NCBI GenBank assembly: GCA_030043505.1
Contig: JASHXN010000013.1
Location: forward strand, 1 to 14,172
Origin: Thermoplasmata archaeon
GTDB taxonomy: Archaea > Thermoplasmatota > Thermoplasmata > UBA184
Direction: 5' to 3'
Length of the DNA: 14,172 bases
The notes under the pieces are model-generated. The model searched no databases. It saw only the letters and a program-made list of their open reading frames with translations, and was not told the DNA's origin. Position numbers and translations under genes: made by a program. Each line of letters opens with the position of its first letter. Position 1 is the stretch's first letter. Positions 5,653 to 12,762 of the stretch are shown one piece after another.

Positions 5653-6756
5653 TTAGTGGGCGGCGGCCGCCGGGGTCGACTCCAGCTTCTCGGGGGCGTC
5701 GGCGCCGTCCCCCACCGGGGGAAGGAGCCCGCGCGCCTGGGGGTTGGCGAGGTTCTTCGGCAGTCCGAGGAGGTCGAGGAGCTCCTTGTAGTGGTTCCGG
5801 ATCGTCACCGGCGTCACGTTGGCGACCGCCGCGATCCGGTCCTGGCTCCGCGGCTCGCCCATCAGGTTCGAGGCGATGTAGATGATCGTCGCCAGGATCC
5901 CGTTCGGCAGCACGCCGCTCGTCGAGTAGACCTGCTCGACCTGCTCGAGCAGCTGCAGCACCTTCTGCCGGACCTCCTTCGAGAGGTTCAGGTCCTGCGT
6001 GAACCGGACGAGGTAGTCGCGCGGCTCCACCGGCTTGAGGCCCAGCTTGAGCTCCCGCGCCAGCAGCGTGTACGCCCGGCCGACCTCGATCTTGGTCGCC
6101 TTCGAGTGGGCGATGATCTCCTTCATCGTCCGGGGGACGTGGCACTGGCGGCACGCCGCGTAGACGCTCGCCGCGACCAGCGCGACGATCTTCTTGCCGC
6201 GGGTCGCCTTGTGCTCGAGCGCGCGACGGTAGATGTACGTCGCCGACTCCTTGACCTCCCGCGAGAGGCCCAGGACCCCGGCGAGCCGGTTCAGTTCCCC
6301 GAGCGCGACGACCAGGTTCCGCTGGTGCGTCCGGGCGGCGCGGAGCCGGTGGTTGAGCTTGCGGAGGTGGTAGAACTTCAGCGAGGTGTTGCGCGACAGC
6401 GAGTTCCCCTGGAAGTCGCGGGTCGGCACCCCGATCTCGCTGAACAGGCCCTTGTCGGGCATCAGCGGGGAGATGACGGGGCCCCAGCCGCGCGCCTCCC
6501 GGCCCGTGTCCTCCTTCGAACCGCGCTGGCCCCGGTCGCTGACGAGCGCGCTCTGGTCGACCACGAGGCCGCAGTCCGCGCAGACGATCTCGCCGCGGAT
6601 CTCGTCCCGAATGAGGTGCGTCGAACCGCAGTTCGGGCAGGCGTCCGACGCCGGCGGCGTCGCGGGGGTCGGCGGTGCGGTGGCCTTCGGCGGCGTCGGG
6701 CTCCGGGCGGTCGGACGGGCCTTGGCGCTTACCGAGGGTCGCGAGGAGGGCGTCAT
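5653..6756 (-). CDS. tfb: Transcription initiation factor TFB (archaeal TFIIB)
   Basis: A 367-residue TFIIB homologue that bridges TBP-bound promoter DNA and RNA polymerase. The zinc ribbon uses Cys40, Cys43, Cys59 and Cys62. The B-reader/linker region follows at about 80-115 with SPLMPDKGLFSEIG. Two cyclin repeats cover about 145-240 (KKIVALVAASVYAACRQ, then VPRTMKEI) and 242-333, ending in the BRE-contacting helix-turn-helix, RSQDRIAAVANVTPVTIRNH. The first 37 residues are a Pro/Thr/Ala/Ser-rich extension, and residues 334-367 form a Pro/Ala-rich tail; typical archaeal TFBs, of around 300 residues, lack both. ATG 6754-6756 is preceded by a strong TATA box centred about 34 bp upstream, giving a short 5' UTR. 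The residue before the stop is histidine, and the stop is TAA. Many archaea have several TFBs; whether this is the main one cannot be told. Confidence 0.96.
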   Translation of the reverse strand: MTPSSRPSVSAKARPTARSPTPPKATAPPTPATPPASDACPNCGSTHLIRDEIRGEIVCADCGLVVDQSALVSDRGQRGSKEDTGREARGWGPVISPLMPDKGLFSEIGVPTRDFQGNSLSRNTSLKFYHLRKLNHRLRAARTHQRNLVVALGELNRLAGVLGLSREVKESATYIYRRALEHKATRGKKIVALVAASVYAACRQCHVPRTMKEIIAHSKATKIEVGRAYTLLARELKLGLKPVEPRDYLVRFTQDLNLSKEVRQKVLQLLEQVEQVYSTSGVLPNGILATIIYIASNLMGEPRSQDRIAAVANVTPVTIRNHYKELLDLLGLPKNLANPQARGLLPPVGDGADAPEKLESTPAAAAH

Positions 6757-6786
6757 GGTCTTGTACGGGGGCGTACCGGCAACGTC

Positions 6787-6794
6787 TATTTATG
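6787..6794 (-). promoter_or_regulatory. TATA box of the TFB gene
   Basis: CATAAATA on the minus strand, inside a clearly AT-rich island, is the best TATA box in the window. With initiation about 26 bp downstream the transcript would start near 6763-6766 and leave a leader of roughly 7-10 nt before the ATG at 6756. Confidence 0.75.
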
Positions 6795-6825
6795 TGTTGA
6801 TGCCGCCGTGTCTCGTTTGTTACTA

Positions 6826-6846
6826 CATGTGCTACACCGGCACGTG
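6826..6846. repeat. Imperfect inverted repeat upstream of the TFB promoter
   Basis: CATGTGC (6826-6832) and GCACGTG (6840-6846) match at six of seven positions around a 7-bp spacer. The repeat lies about 45 bp upstream of the TATA box, where an activator or autoregulatory site could be. Confidence 0.35.
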
Positions 6847-6916
6847 GACGACTTCGACCTGAGCAGTTATCCTGCATCCCCTCGGCGCGGGTCGCACCCC
6901 CGGTCGACGGGCCTGC

Positions 6917-6943
6917 CCCCGCAGCGCCCCTGGGGCGGCGGGG
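6917..6943. terminator. Strong GC hairpin downstream of the VOC gene
   Basis: CCCCGC (6917-6922) pairs with GCGGGG (6938-6943); the inner arms CGCCCC (6925-6930) and GGGGCG (6932-6937) pair also. The structure begins 12 bp after the VOC stop codon, in its 3' UTR. There is no T tract, so termination is only one possibility; RNA protection is another. Confidence 0.5.
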
Positions 6944-6955
6944 CGCGGCAAGGTC

Positions 6956-7363
6956 CTACCGTCCGGCGGGCAGCTGGGAGAGCGAGAACAGGTTCCCGTC
7001 CGGATCCTGGAAGGTCGCCACCACCCCCCACGGGTGCTTCGTCGGCGGTTGCGGGAACTGCACCCCGCGGCCGCTGAGCTCGCGGGCCGCCGCCTCGCAG
7101 TCGGCGACGCGGATCAAGATCGGCGGGATCGTCGCCGGCGCCCAGCGACGGGACGCCGGCTCCTGCGTCGGGTCGGTCGCCGAACCGACCTCCCAGAGCG
7201 CGAACTCGAACTCCTGCCCTTTCGGACCGACCGTGACGTACCGGTACCCCCCGGGCCCGGTCACGTCGGTCTTCTTCTCGAAGCCGACCGACTGCGTGTA
7301 GAACTCCAGCGCCTTCGTCTTGTTCGACACCACGAGCGTCATCGTCACGACCTTGCCGTCCAC
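6956..7363 (-). CDS. VOC-superfamily (glyoxalase/bleomycin-resistance-like) protein
   Basis: A 135-residue protein with two beta-alpha-beta-beta-beta modules: VVTMTLVVSNKTKALEFYTQ at 5-24 opens the first, and PPILIRVADCEAAARELSGRG at 80-100 opens the second. The end is ATFQDPDGNLFSLSQL, the classic VOC signature with the D-P-D-G-N turn before the last strand. VOC proteins bind metals or small molecules as lyases, dioxygenases, isomerases or resistance proteins; metal ligands are not clear here, so no reaction is assigned. It is a different family branch from the epimerase at 10663. The start is GTG at 7361-7363; ATG at 7340-7342 (residue 8) would remove part of the first strand, so GTG is preferred. 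A TATA-like box and a perfect hairpin lie just upstream. Confidence 0.85.
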   Translation of the reverse strand: MDGKVVTMTLVVSNKTKALEFYTQSVGFEKKTDVTGPGGYRYVTVGPKGQEFEFALWEVGSATDPTQEPASRRWAPATIPPILIRVADCEAAARELSGRGVQFPQPPTKHPWGVVATFQDPDGNLFSLSQLPAGR

Positions 7364-7374
7364 GGACCGATCCC

Positions 7375-7396
7375 GCTCCCGCGCTCCGGCGGGAGC
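7375..7396. promoter_or_regulatory. Perfect 8-bp inverted repeat at the expected 5' end of the VOC mRNA
   Basis: GCTCCCGC (7375-7382) and GCGGGAGC (7389-7396) are perfect complements around a 6-base loop. The TATA-like box predicts a start near 7397, so the hairpin would open the mRNA, or act as an operator over the start site; it ends 12 bp before the GTG. Confidence 0.55.
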
Positions 7397-7418
7397 CGAA
7401 CCCCCGCAGGCCGACGCC

Positions 7419-7427
7419 GGTATAAGG
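7419..7427 (-). promoter_or_regulatory. TATA-like box of the VOC gene
   Basis: The minus strand reads CCTTATACC, an AT island between the regulator gene stop (7463) and the VOC start. Its centre is about 60 bp before the GTG, implying a leader of about 33 nt that starts with the inverted repeat. Confidence 0.55.
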
Positions 7428-7462
7428 TGGGAACCGGGAGCAGCTCGGAGAGGCCGCGACCT

Positions 7463-8734
7463 TCAGGCGGCGGTCGCCGTGAAGATGCAGCCCCGGCGCG
7501 AGTGCTGGGTCGGGTCGGGCTTGGTGACGGCCCATCCCGGGCCCAACCGGGCTTCGAGCACGGAGCGGAGGAGCTGCGGGCACATCTCGCGGCCGATCTC
7601 CGGGGATTCCGCGGTGCACGCGAAGCAGCCGGTGACGCGCAACGTCAGAGGCCGTTCGCGCTCGATGCCGAGCTTCCCCATCGTGTGCGTCGCGTAATAC
7701 TGGCTCAAGCTCTTCGCGACCTCCGCCGGGGTCGAGCCGTCGATCTCCGAGGCGATCTCCTTCCCCAGCTGCCGCGCGATCGTCCCGATCAGCTCGGGCA
7801 GGTCGAGCCGGAGCTCGTGGACGCCCGACGCCCGCATGCCGAGCTTGGCGATCTCCTTGAGACGCTGGAACGGCACCGCCTCCCGTCCGGCGACGACCGG
7901 CAAGAATGCGGTGGACGGCTCTTCGAGGTCCACGAACCGCGCTTCCGCCTTCTCCGCCGTCACCCACAGCCGCCGGTGGTAGTCGCGTGCGAGGCGGACG
8001 AACTCCGGGTCCACCGACCAGAGCGCGACCTGCTCCTCGGGGGCCCGCCCGAGGCCGACGTCGCCCGAGACGAAGACGAGCGCGCCGGCGCCGTCGATCA
8101 CGACCGCCCGGTTCGTCACCGGGGCCCGGGCGTGCCGCAGCGTCAACGCGGAGGCGAGGTGCTTGGCCTCCGTCAGGTTCGTACGCGCCACTTCGGTCAC
8201 GAGGCGGACCTGCACGCCGCGGGCGTGCGCCTCCTTGAGCGCGCGGTCGAGCCCCGCGTCGAGCAGGAGCGGGAGCCACGCTCCCGTCGCCGTGACGAGG
8301 ATGTCCCGCGCGGCGGTGCCGACCCGCCGGCGCAGGAACCCCCGGATCTTCTCCCGTCCCTCCAGGACCGAGAATTTGCGGGGGTCCTCCTCGGGCTCGC
8401 TGCGCCCGGCCTCCCATTCGGCGAGGATGCGGGAGCGGTCGTTCTGCAGGACGCGGAGCTTCTCGGTGTGCCGGGAGATCCACCGGTCGAGCAGCCGCTC
8501 GGGGGGAAGCGGGGCGAACTTCATCGGCCGGGAGCCGGTCGAGCTCAGCAGCCCCTCCGAGATCAGCCCCTGGATCAGACGGTACGCCTCGACGCGGTCG
8601 ACCGCCGAGAGCCGGGCGAGTTCCCGGGCGGTGACCGGGCCGGCGCGGCAGGCGACCAGGTACAGACGGCCGGCCTTCTCCGGCACCCCGTGGTTGACGA
8701 GCAGCTCCAGCAACCCCGGCGACGAGCGGCTCAC
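7463..8734 (-). CDS. TrmB-like transcriptional regulator with a V4R-like C-terminal domain
   Basis: A 423-residue protein in three parts. Residues about 8-80 form a winged helix of TrmB type (EKAGRLYLVACRAGPVTARE, then RVEAYRLIQGLISEGLL). Residues about 115-265 resemble the phospholipase-D-like domain that follows the helix in many TrmB proteins (REKIRGFLRRRV, ILVTATGAWLPLLLD, RGVQVRLVTEV), including TNRAVVIDG and ALVFVSGD; catalytic HKD motifs are absent, as expected for a regulator. Residues about 290-420 carry Cys370, Cys373, Cys385 and Cys416 in a pattern like V4R (4-vinyl reductase) sensor domains, ending GCIFTATAA. TrmB proteins usually sense sugars; here a metal, hydrophobic ligand or redox signal is a reasonable inference. 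The GTG at 8732-8734 sits 25 bp from a TATA box, a leaderless start. A palindrome abuts that TATA box, suggesting autoregulation. Confidence 0.83.
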   Translation of the reverse strand: MSRSSPGLLELLVNHGVPEKAGRLYLVACRAGPVTARELARLSAVDRVEAYRLIQGLISEGLLSSTGSRPMKFAPLPPERLLDRWISRHTEKLRVLQNDRSRILAEWEAGRSEPEEDPRKFSVLEGREKIRGFLRRRVGTAARDILVTATGAWLPLLLDAGLDRALKEAHARGVQVRLVTEVARTNLTEAKHLASALTLRHARAPVTNRAVVIDGAGALVFVSGDVGLGRAPEEQVALWSVDPEFVRLARDYHRRLWVTAEKAEARFVDLEEPSTAFLPVVAGREAVPFQRLKEIAKLGMRASGVHELRLDLPELIGTIARQLGKEIASEIDGSTPAEVAKSLSQYYATHTMGKLGIERERPLTLRVTGCFACTAESPEIGREMCPQLLRSVLEARLGPGWAVTKPDPTQHSRRGCIFTATAA

Positions 8735-8755
8735 GCTCTGTCGAGCGGCGGTGGC

Positions 8756-8762
8756 GATAAAT
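8756..8762 (-). promoter_or_regulatory. TATA box of the TrmB-like regulator gene
   Basis: ATTTATC on the minus strand is centred 25 bp upstream of the GTG start, so transcription should begin at or next to the start codon. This supports the chosen start and separates the gene from the rpsB operon upstream. Confidence 0.72.
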
Positions 8763-8776
8763 CGGTTCCCGAACCG
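8763..8776. promoter_or_regulatory. Perfect palindrome next to the TrmB-like TATA box (candidate operator)
   Basis: CGGTTC and GAACCG arms of 6 bp are separated by 2 bp. The element lies directly upstream of the TATA box, over the usual BRE position. It fits an autoregulatory operator; it could also be a short hairpin ending the rpsB transcript, whose stop is 20 bp away. Confidence 0.55.
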
Positions 8777-8795
8777 TCGGCGACGCGAAGACGCT

Positions 8796-9455
8796 TTAGA
8801 GGGCCGCTTGGAAGTCGTCGATCGTCGGGGCGTATTCTACCTCGGCGCCGCCGGCGCGTGCCCGGAGGACCTCGCGCGCGAGGAGCCAGTAGACCGTCGC
8901 GAGCGCGACCCGGCCCTTGTTGTTCGCCGGGATCACCAGATCGACGTTCCGCGTCTCGTTGTTCACGTCGCACAGCCCGACGACCGGGATGCCGATCGAG
9001 ACCGCCTCGCTGAGCGCCTGCTGGTCGGTCGCCGGGTCGGTGACGACCAGGACCTTCGGCTCGAAGTATTCGGGGAGGTTCGGGTTCGTCAGGCAACCCG
9101 GAACGAACCGCTCGGCGAACGACACGGCGCCGATGGTCTTGGAGAAGACGCGCACCGGCTTCTGGCCGTACTGACGCTGGGAGACGGCGAGGACCCGCTC
9201 CGCCGGCAGGCGCGCCAGGAACTTGGCGGCGAACCGGATCCGCCGGTCCGTCTCGCGCACGTCCAGCACGTGCAGGCCGTCGAAGCGGACCTTGTAGACG
9301 AAGCGGCGCATCGACGCCGACTTCTGCTGCGTGCCGATGTGCACGCCGCTCGTGAGGTAGGTGTCCTCCGGGATCAGCAGCTCCCCCGGCTGGATGTCCT
9401 GCCCGTCGGCCGACGTGACCGCCGGTTCCGCGAGCACCTCCTCGTCGGCCATCAT
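8796..9455 (-). CDS. rpsB: Small ribosomal subunit protein uS2 (S2)
   Basis: A 219-residue uS2 of the archaeal/eukaryotic type. Blocks seen are [34 protein letters not shown] (spread over residues 33-66), [15 protein letters not shown] (85-99), [11 protein letters not shown] (115-125), [17 protein letters not shown] (135-151), [11 protein letters not shown] (155-165) and [12 protein letters not shown] (170-181). The first 25 residues are an acidic, variable extension. uS2 joins the 30S subunit late and shapes the mRNA exit region. The first ATG (9453-9455) overlaps the enolase stop as ATGA, so translation is coupled; the next codon is also ATG and could serve instead. eno followed by rpsB is a widely conserved archaeal pair. 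The stop is TAA, and the next promoter lies within 40 bp. Confidence 0.97.
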   Translation of the reverse strand: MMADEEVLAEPAVTSADGQDIQPGELLIPEDTYLTSGVHIGTQQKSASMRRFVYKVRFDGLHVLDVRETDRRIRFAAKFLARLPAERVLAVSQRQYGQKPVRVFSKTIGAVSFAERFVPGCLTNPNLPEYFEPKVLVVTDPATDQQALSEAVSIGIPVVGLCDVNNETRNVDLVIPANNKGRVALATVYWLLAREVLRARAGGAEVEYAPTIDDFQAAL

Positions 9456-10666
9456 TCCCCGAAAGCGGCGCGGCCGAGCCGCAGGAGTTCATTTAGCTTT
9501 GCCACCCGTTCTCCGCCGAGAAGGCCGCACTTGAGCCCCCAGGCGCCGGAGGCGAGCGCGACGTGGGTCAACCACGCATCCGGCACTTCCCCGGAGCGGT
9601 GGCTGGTCACCGTCGCGAGCCGGGAGCTTCGGCACAGATCGACCGTCGCGAGGGTCCGGCTGAGCGAGCCGACCTGGTTCACCTTCACGAGCACCGCGTT
9701 GGAGGAGCCTTGCTCCAGGCCCCGGCGCACCCGGGCGGCGTCCGTGCAATAGAGGTCGTCCCCGACGAGCTGCACCTTGCTCCCGACCGCGCGGTTCAGC
9801 TCCGCGAACGGTCCGAACTCCTCCTCGCCGAACGGATCCTCAACGTAGACCAGCCCGAACCGGTCGACGAGGTCGGCGACGAACCGAACCTGCCCTTCCG
9901 CCGTGAGGCGTTGCTCCTTGTACCGGTACTCGCCGTCCCGCAGGAACTCGCTCGCGGCGAGGTCGACCCCGGGCCGGACATCGACGTGGAGCTCGTCCCG
10001 GGCGCGGTCGCACGCGGCTTGGAGCAGTTCGAACGCTTCGACGTTCCCGATCGCCGCGACCCACCCGCCTTCGTCGCCCCGTCCCAGCGCCGCGGTCGGG
10101 AAGCGACGGTGCAGCGCCTCGCCGAGCAGCGCGTGGACGCGGAGCGCCGCGCGGATCGACTCCTGCGGCTTCGCGGAGCGCGCGATCGCGTGGTACTCCT
10201 GGATATCCGGGCCGCCGATCGCATGGCGCCCGCCGTTCAGGCAGTTGCCGACGACGGCGGGGAACGTGGGCGCGTCGACCCCGGGGCGCGCCAGGACCCG
10301 CCAGAGGGGACGGTGGGTCTCCTCGGCGACGGCGAGCGCGGTGGCGACCGAGATCGCGGTCGACGTGTTCCCTCCGATCTGCGTGAACAAGGGCGTCCCG
10401 TCGGCCTCGGCCAGGAGGCGGTCGACATTCGCCAGCTCCCCGTCGGCGCCGAGCAGTCTTGGCCGCACGCGCTCGCGGAAGAGCCGGACCGCGGCCGCCG
10501 CTCCGCCCTCCGGGAACGCCCGGGCCTCGTGCGCCCCGGTGCTGCGGCCGCTGGGGGCTGCGGCGACCCCCCGGGCTCCGCTCGACAGCATCACGGTCGC
10601 CTCGACGGTCGGCTCCCCGCGGCTATCGTAGACGATCGCCAGGTCGACGCCCGCCACGCGGCTCAC
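9452..10666 (-). CDS. eno: Enolase (phosphopyruvate hydratase)
   Basis: A 404-residue enolase, interconverting 2-phosphoglycerate and phosphoenolpyruvate in the cytoplasm. Counterparts of the known catalytic and metal residues are present: Ser39 in [12 protein letters not shown], His148, Glu157, Glu199 (GDEGGW), Asp235, Glu276 (VEDPFG), Asp303 (GDDL), Lys328 (LVKVNQVG), His356 and Ser358 (SHRSGE), and Lys379. The loop after Lys379 reads [13 protein letters not shown], where most enolases have a Gly-Ala-Pro-rich loop ending in SER or GER, so this segment is divergent. The start is GTG at 10664-10666, overlapping the epimerase stop as GTGA and preceded by GGAGGG as ribosome binding site; the open frame upstream of it is a shadow of the epimerase gene. 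It is shorter than bacterial enolases of about 430 residues, mainly through small loop losses. Confidence 0.95.
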   Translation of the reverse strand: MSRVAGVDLAIVYDSRGEPTVEATVMLSSGARGVAAAPSGRSTGAHEARAFPEGGAAAAVRLFRERVRPRLLGADGELANVDRLLAEADGTPLFTQIGGNTSTAISVATALAVAEETHRPLWRVLARPGVDAPTFPAVVGNCLNGGRHAIGGPDIQEYHAIARSAKPQESIRAALRVHALLGEALHRRFPTAALGRGDEGGWVAAIGNVEAFELLQAACDRARDELHVDVRPGVDLAASEFLRDGEYRYKEQRLTAEGQVRFVADLVDRFGLVYVEDPFGEEEFGPFAELNRAVGSKVQLVGDDLYCTDAARVRRGLEQGSSNAVLVKVNQVGSLSRTLATVDLCRSSRLATVTSHRSGEVPDAWLTHVALASGAWGLKCGLLGGERVAKLNELLRLGRAAFGE

Positions 10667-11058
10667 GGGCCCTCCACGAACTCGACCAGGACCCCGCCGA
10701 ACGCGGACGGGTGCGCGAACCCGACCCGTCGTCCCCGGGCGCCCGGCCGGCTCTTCTGATCGACCAGTTGCCCGCCGCGTTCCTGCACGCCCCGGAGCGC
10801 GGCGTCCACGCTCGGGACGCGGAAGGCGAGGTGGTGGAGGCCTTCCCCGCGCCGGGCGAGGAACTTGCCGACCGCCGACTCCGGAGCGACCGGCTCGAGG
10901 AGCTCGACGTGGACCGCCCCGGCGGTCAGGAAGGCGACCCGGACCCCCTGGCCCGGCACCTCCTCGGGGGGCCGCTCCGGCGCGCCGGCGATCGGCCGCC
11001 ACCGGGCGGTCGCCGCCGCGAGGTCGGCGACGGCGACCCCGATGTGGTCGAGCTCCAT
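10663..11058 (-). CDS. mce: Methylmalonyl-CoA epimerase
   Basis: A 131-residue VOC protein that interconverts (S)- and (R)-methylmalonyl-CoA. The first module starts LDHIGVAVADL with His5 as metal ligand; HVELLEP (50-56), GEGLHHLAF (71-79) and GGVLVEFVE (121-129) supply the other expected ligands, with His75 or His76 and Glu126. QKSRPGARGRRVGFAHPSAF (101-120) is the segment typical of this epimerase. Length is normal. Its ATG (11056-11058) has a good Shine-Dalgarno sequence, AGGAGGG, that overlaps the stop codon of the mutase gene 7 bp away, so the two enzymes of one pathway are made together. Because VOC families are similar, the mutase next door is an important part of the assignment. Confidence 0.93.
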   Translation of the reverse strand: MELDHIGVAVADLAAATARWRPIAGAPERPPEEVPGQGVRVAFLTAGAVHVELLEPVAPESAVGKFLARRGEGLHHLAFRVPSVDAALRGVQERGGQLVDQKSRPGARGRRVGFAHPSAFGGVLVEFVEGP

Positions 11059-11065
11059 CGCCCTC

Positions 11066-12742
11066 CTAGAACGCGGTCGACGGGGGCTGTTCCCCGAACC
11101 GCGTGCGCCAGACGTCGGCGATCTCGCCGAGCGTCGAGCCGGCGCGCACGGCCGTGATGACCGCGGGCAGCACGTTCTCGCCGGACCGGCTCACCCGATC
11201 CAGCTCGGCCAGCGCGCGGGCGGCCGCGGCGCCGTCCCGTTGCCGCCGCCACGCCCGCAGCCGGGCGATCTGCTTCGGCTCCTCGGAAGCGCCGATCCGC
11301 TCGCCACGGACGCCGCGCCCCTCGTGGGGAAAGAGGGAGAAGTTCGGGTTCGACTCCGGGAACGCGTTCACCCCGACGACCAGCTCCGTGCGCGCTTCGC
11401 GGGCCCGCGCGACGCGGTACGCCTCCCGCGCGATCTCGCCTGCGAAGAATCCCTTCTCGACGGCGACGAGCGCGCCGCCCATCGCCTCCACGCGGGCCAG
11501 GTACTCGTTCGCCTCCCGCTCCAGCCGGTCCGTAGCTTCCTCGATGGCGTACGCCCCCCCCAGCGGGTCGACGGTCGAAGCGACCCCGGACTCCTCGGCG
11601 AGGATCTGCTGCGTGCGCAGCGCGAGCCGGGCGGACGCCGCCGTGGGGAGGCCCACCGCCTCGTCCAGCGAGTTCGTGTGCAGCGACTGGCCGCCCCCGA
11701 GCACGGCGCTGAGCGCCTCCAGGGTGGTGCGCACGACGTTCAGCTCGGGTTGCTGCGCCGTGAGACTGGAGCCCGCGGTCTGAACGTGGAAGCGGAGCTG
11801 CTGGGAACGCGCGCTCTTCGCGCCGAACACCGAGCGCACCGTCCGGGCCCAGAGCCGGCGCGCGGCCCGGAACTTCGCGATCTCCTCGAGGAAATGGATG
11901 TCCGCCGAGAAGAAGAACGAGATCCGCGGCAGGAAGGCGTCGACGTCGAGGCCCCGGGCCGCGACCGCGCGCACGTAGGCGACGGCGTTGGCGATCGTGA
12001 ACGCGACCTCCTGCGCGGCGGTCGCGCCGGCCTCCCGCAGGTGGTAGCCCGAGACGGAGATCGTGTTCCAGGACGGCATCTCGCGCGTAGCGAACTCGAT
12101 CACGTCGACGGCGAGCCGCATCGACGCTTCGGGCGGGTAGATGTACGTCCCGCGGGCGATGTACTCCTTCAGGATGTCGTTCTGGACCGTGCCGGCGAGC
12201 TTCGCTCGCGGGACCCCCCGCTCCTCGGCGGTGGCGACCAGGAACGGCACCAGGATCGGCGCCGTCGCGTTGATCGTCATCGAGACGGTGACGTCGCCGA
12301 GCGGAAGTCCGTCCATCAACGTCCGCATGTCCCCGAGCGAGGCGATCGGGACCCCGCAGCGGCCCACCTCTCCCTTCGCCCGGGCATGGTCCGAGTCGTA
12401 GCCGTTCTGCGTCGGCAGATCGAAGGCGACCGAGAGCCCGGTCTGACCTCCTTCGAGCAGGAACCGAAAGCGGCGGTTCGTCGCCGCCGCGCTCCCGAAG
12501 CCGGAGTACTGGCGGTACGTCCACAACCGGCCGCGGTACATCGTCGGATGGATCCCGCGGGTGAACGGGGCTTCCCCCGGAAAACCGACCTCGCCCAGGA
12601 ACGTCGCGTCCGGGTCGTCCCCGGGTCCGGAAAGCAGCGGAAGCGACCCGCCGTCGGCGCGCTCCCCGATCGCGCGGTGCGCCGCCTCCTCCCACGCCTT
12701 CCGGTCCGGCGGCCGGTCGGCGCGCCTCCGCGCGGCGGTCAT
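11066..12742 (-). CDS. Methylmalonyl-CoA mutase, catalytic (large) subunit
   Basis: A 558-residue B12-dependent mutase subunit: the substrate-binding TIM barrel only, without the C-terminal cobalamin-binding domain. This is the archaeal split form, in which that domain is a separate protein, not seen in this window. It interconverts (R)-methylmalonyl-CoA and succinyl-CoA. Motifs are YRQYSGFGSAAATN (76-89), GLSVAFDLPTQNGYDSDH (102-119), VQNDILKEYIARGTYIYPP (186-204), SGYHLREAGA (231-240) and HVQTAGSSLTAQQPELN (319-335). Tyr79, Arg197 and His234 have the same spacing as Tyr89, Arg207 and His244 of the Propionibacterium enzyme. Tyr and Arg bind the substrate carboxylate, and isobutyryl-CoA mutases lack this pair, so methylmalonyl specificity is supported. 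ATG 12740-12742 is 20 bp after pheT, behind a GGTGG ribosome-binding-like sequence; the frame stays open much further upstream, but only as a pheT shadow. Confidence 0.95.
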   Translation of the reverse strand: MTAARRRADRPPDRKAWEEAAHRAIGERADGGSLPLLSGPGDDPDATFLGEVGFPGEAPFTRGIHPTMYRGRLWTYRQYSGFGSAAATNRRFRFLLEGGQTGLSVAFDLPTQNGYDSDHARAKGEVGRCGVPIASLGDMRTLMDGLPLGDVTVSMTINATAPILVPFLVATAEERGVPRAKLAGTVQNDILKEYIARGTYIYPPEASMRLAVDVIEFATREMPSWNTISVSGYHLREAGATAAQEVAFTIANAVAYVRAVAARGLDVDAFLPRISFFFSADIHFLEEIAKFRAARRLWARTVRSVFGAKSARSQQLRFHVQTAGSSLTAQQPELNVVRTTLEALSAVLGGGQSLHTNSLDEAVGLPTAASARLALRTQQILAEESGVASTVDPLGGAYAIEEATDRLEREANEYLARVEAMGGALVAVEKGFFAGEIAREAYRVARAREARTELVVGVNAFPESNPNFSLFPHEGRGVRGERIGASEEPKQIARLRAWRRQRDGAAAARALAELDRVSRSGENVLPAVITAVRAGSTLGEIADVWRTRFGEQPPSTAF

Positions 12743-12762
12743 CGCCGGTCCACCGAGGAGCG

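Noticed and set aside
6757..6955. Second tRNA or small RNA gene in the tfb-VOC gap
   Set aside because: No T-loop consensus, acceptor stem or anticodon arm could be found on either strand; only the TATA box, an inverted repeat and the VOC 3' hairpin are visible.
5329..7077. 582-residue plus-strand open frame opposite the nuclease, TFB and VOC genes
   Set aside because: Composition of an antisense shadow, and the TFB gene on the other strand has every family motif.
7034..9013. 659-residue plus-strand open frame
   Set aside because: Antisense shadow of the VOC, TrmB-like and rpsB genes; no recognisable motif.
10667..11002. Upstream extension of enolase
   Set aside because: It overlaps the whole epimerase gene out of frame; the GTGA overlap and GGAGGG site support the start at 10666.
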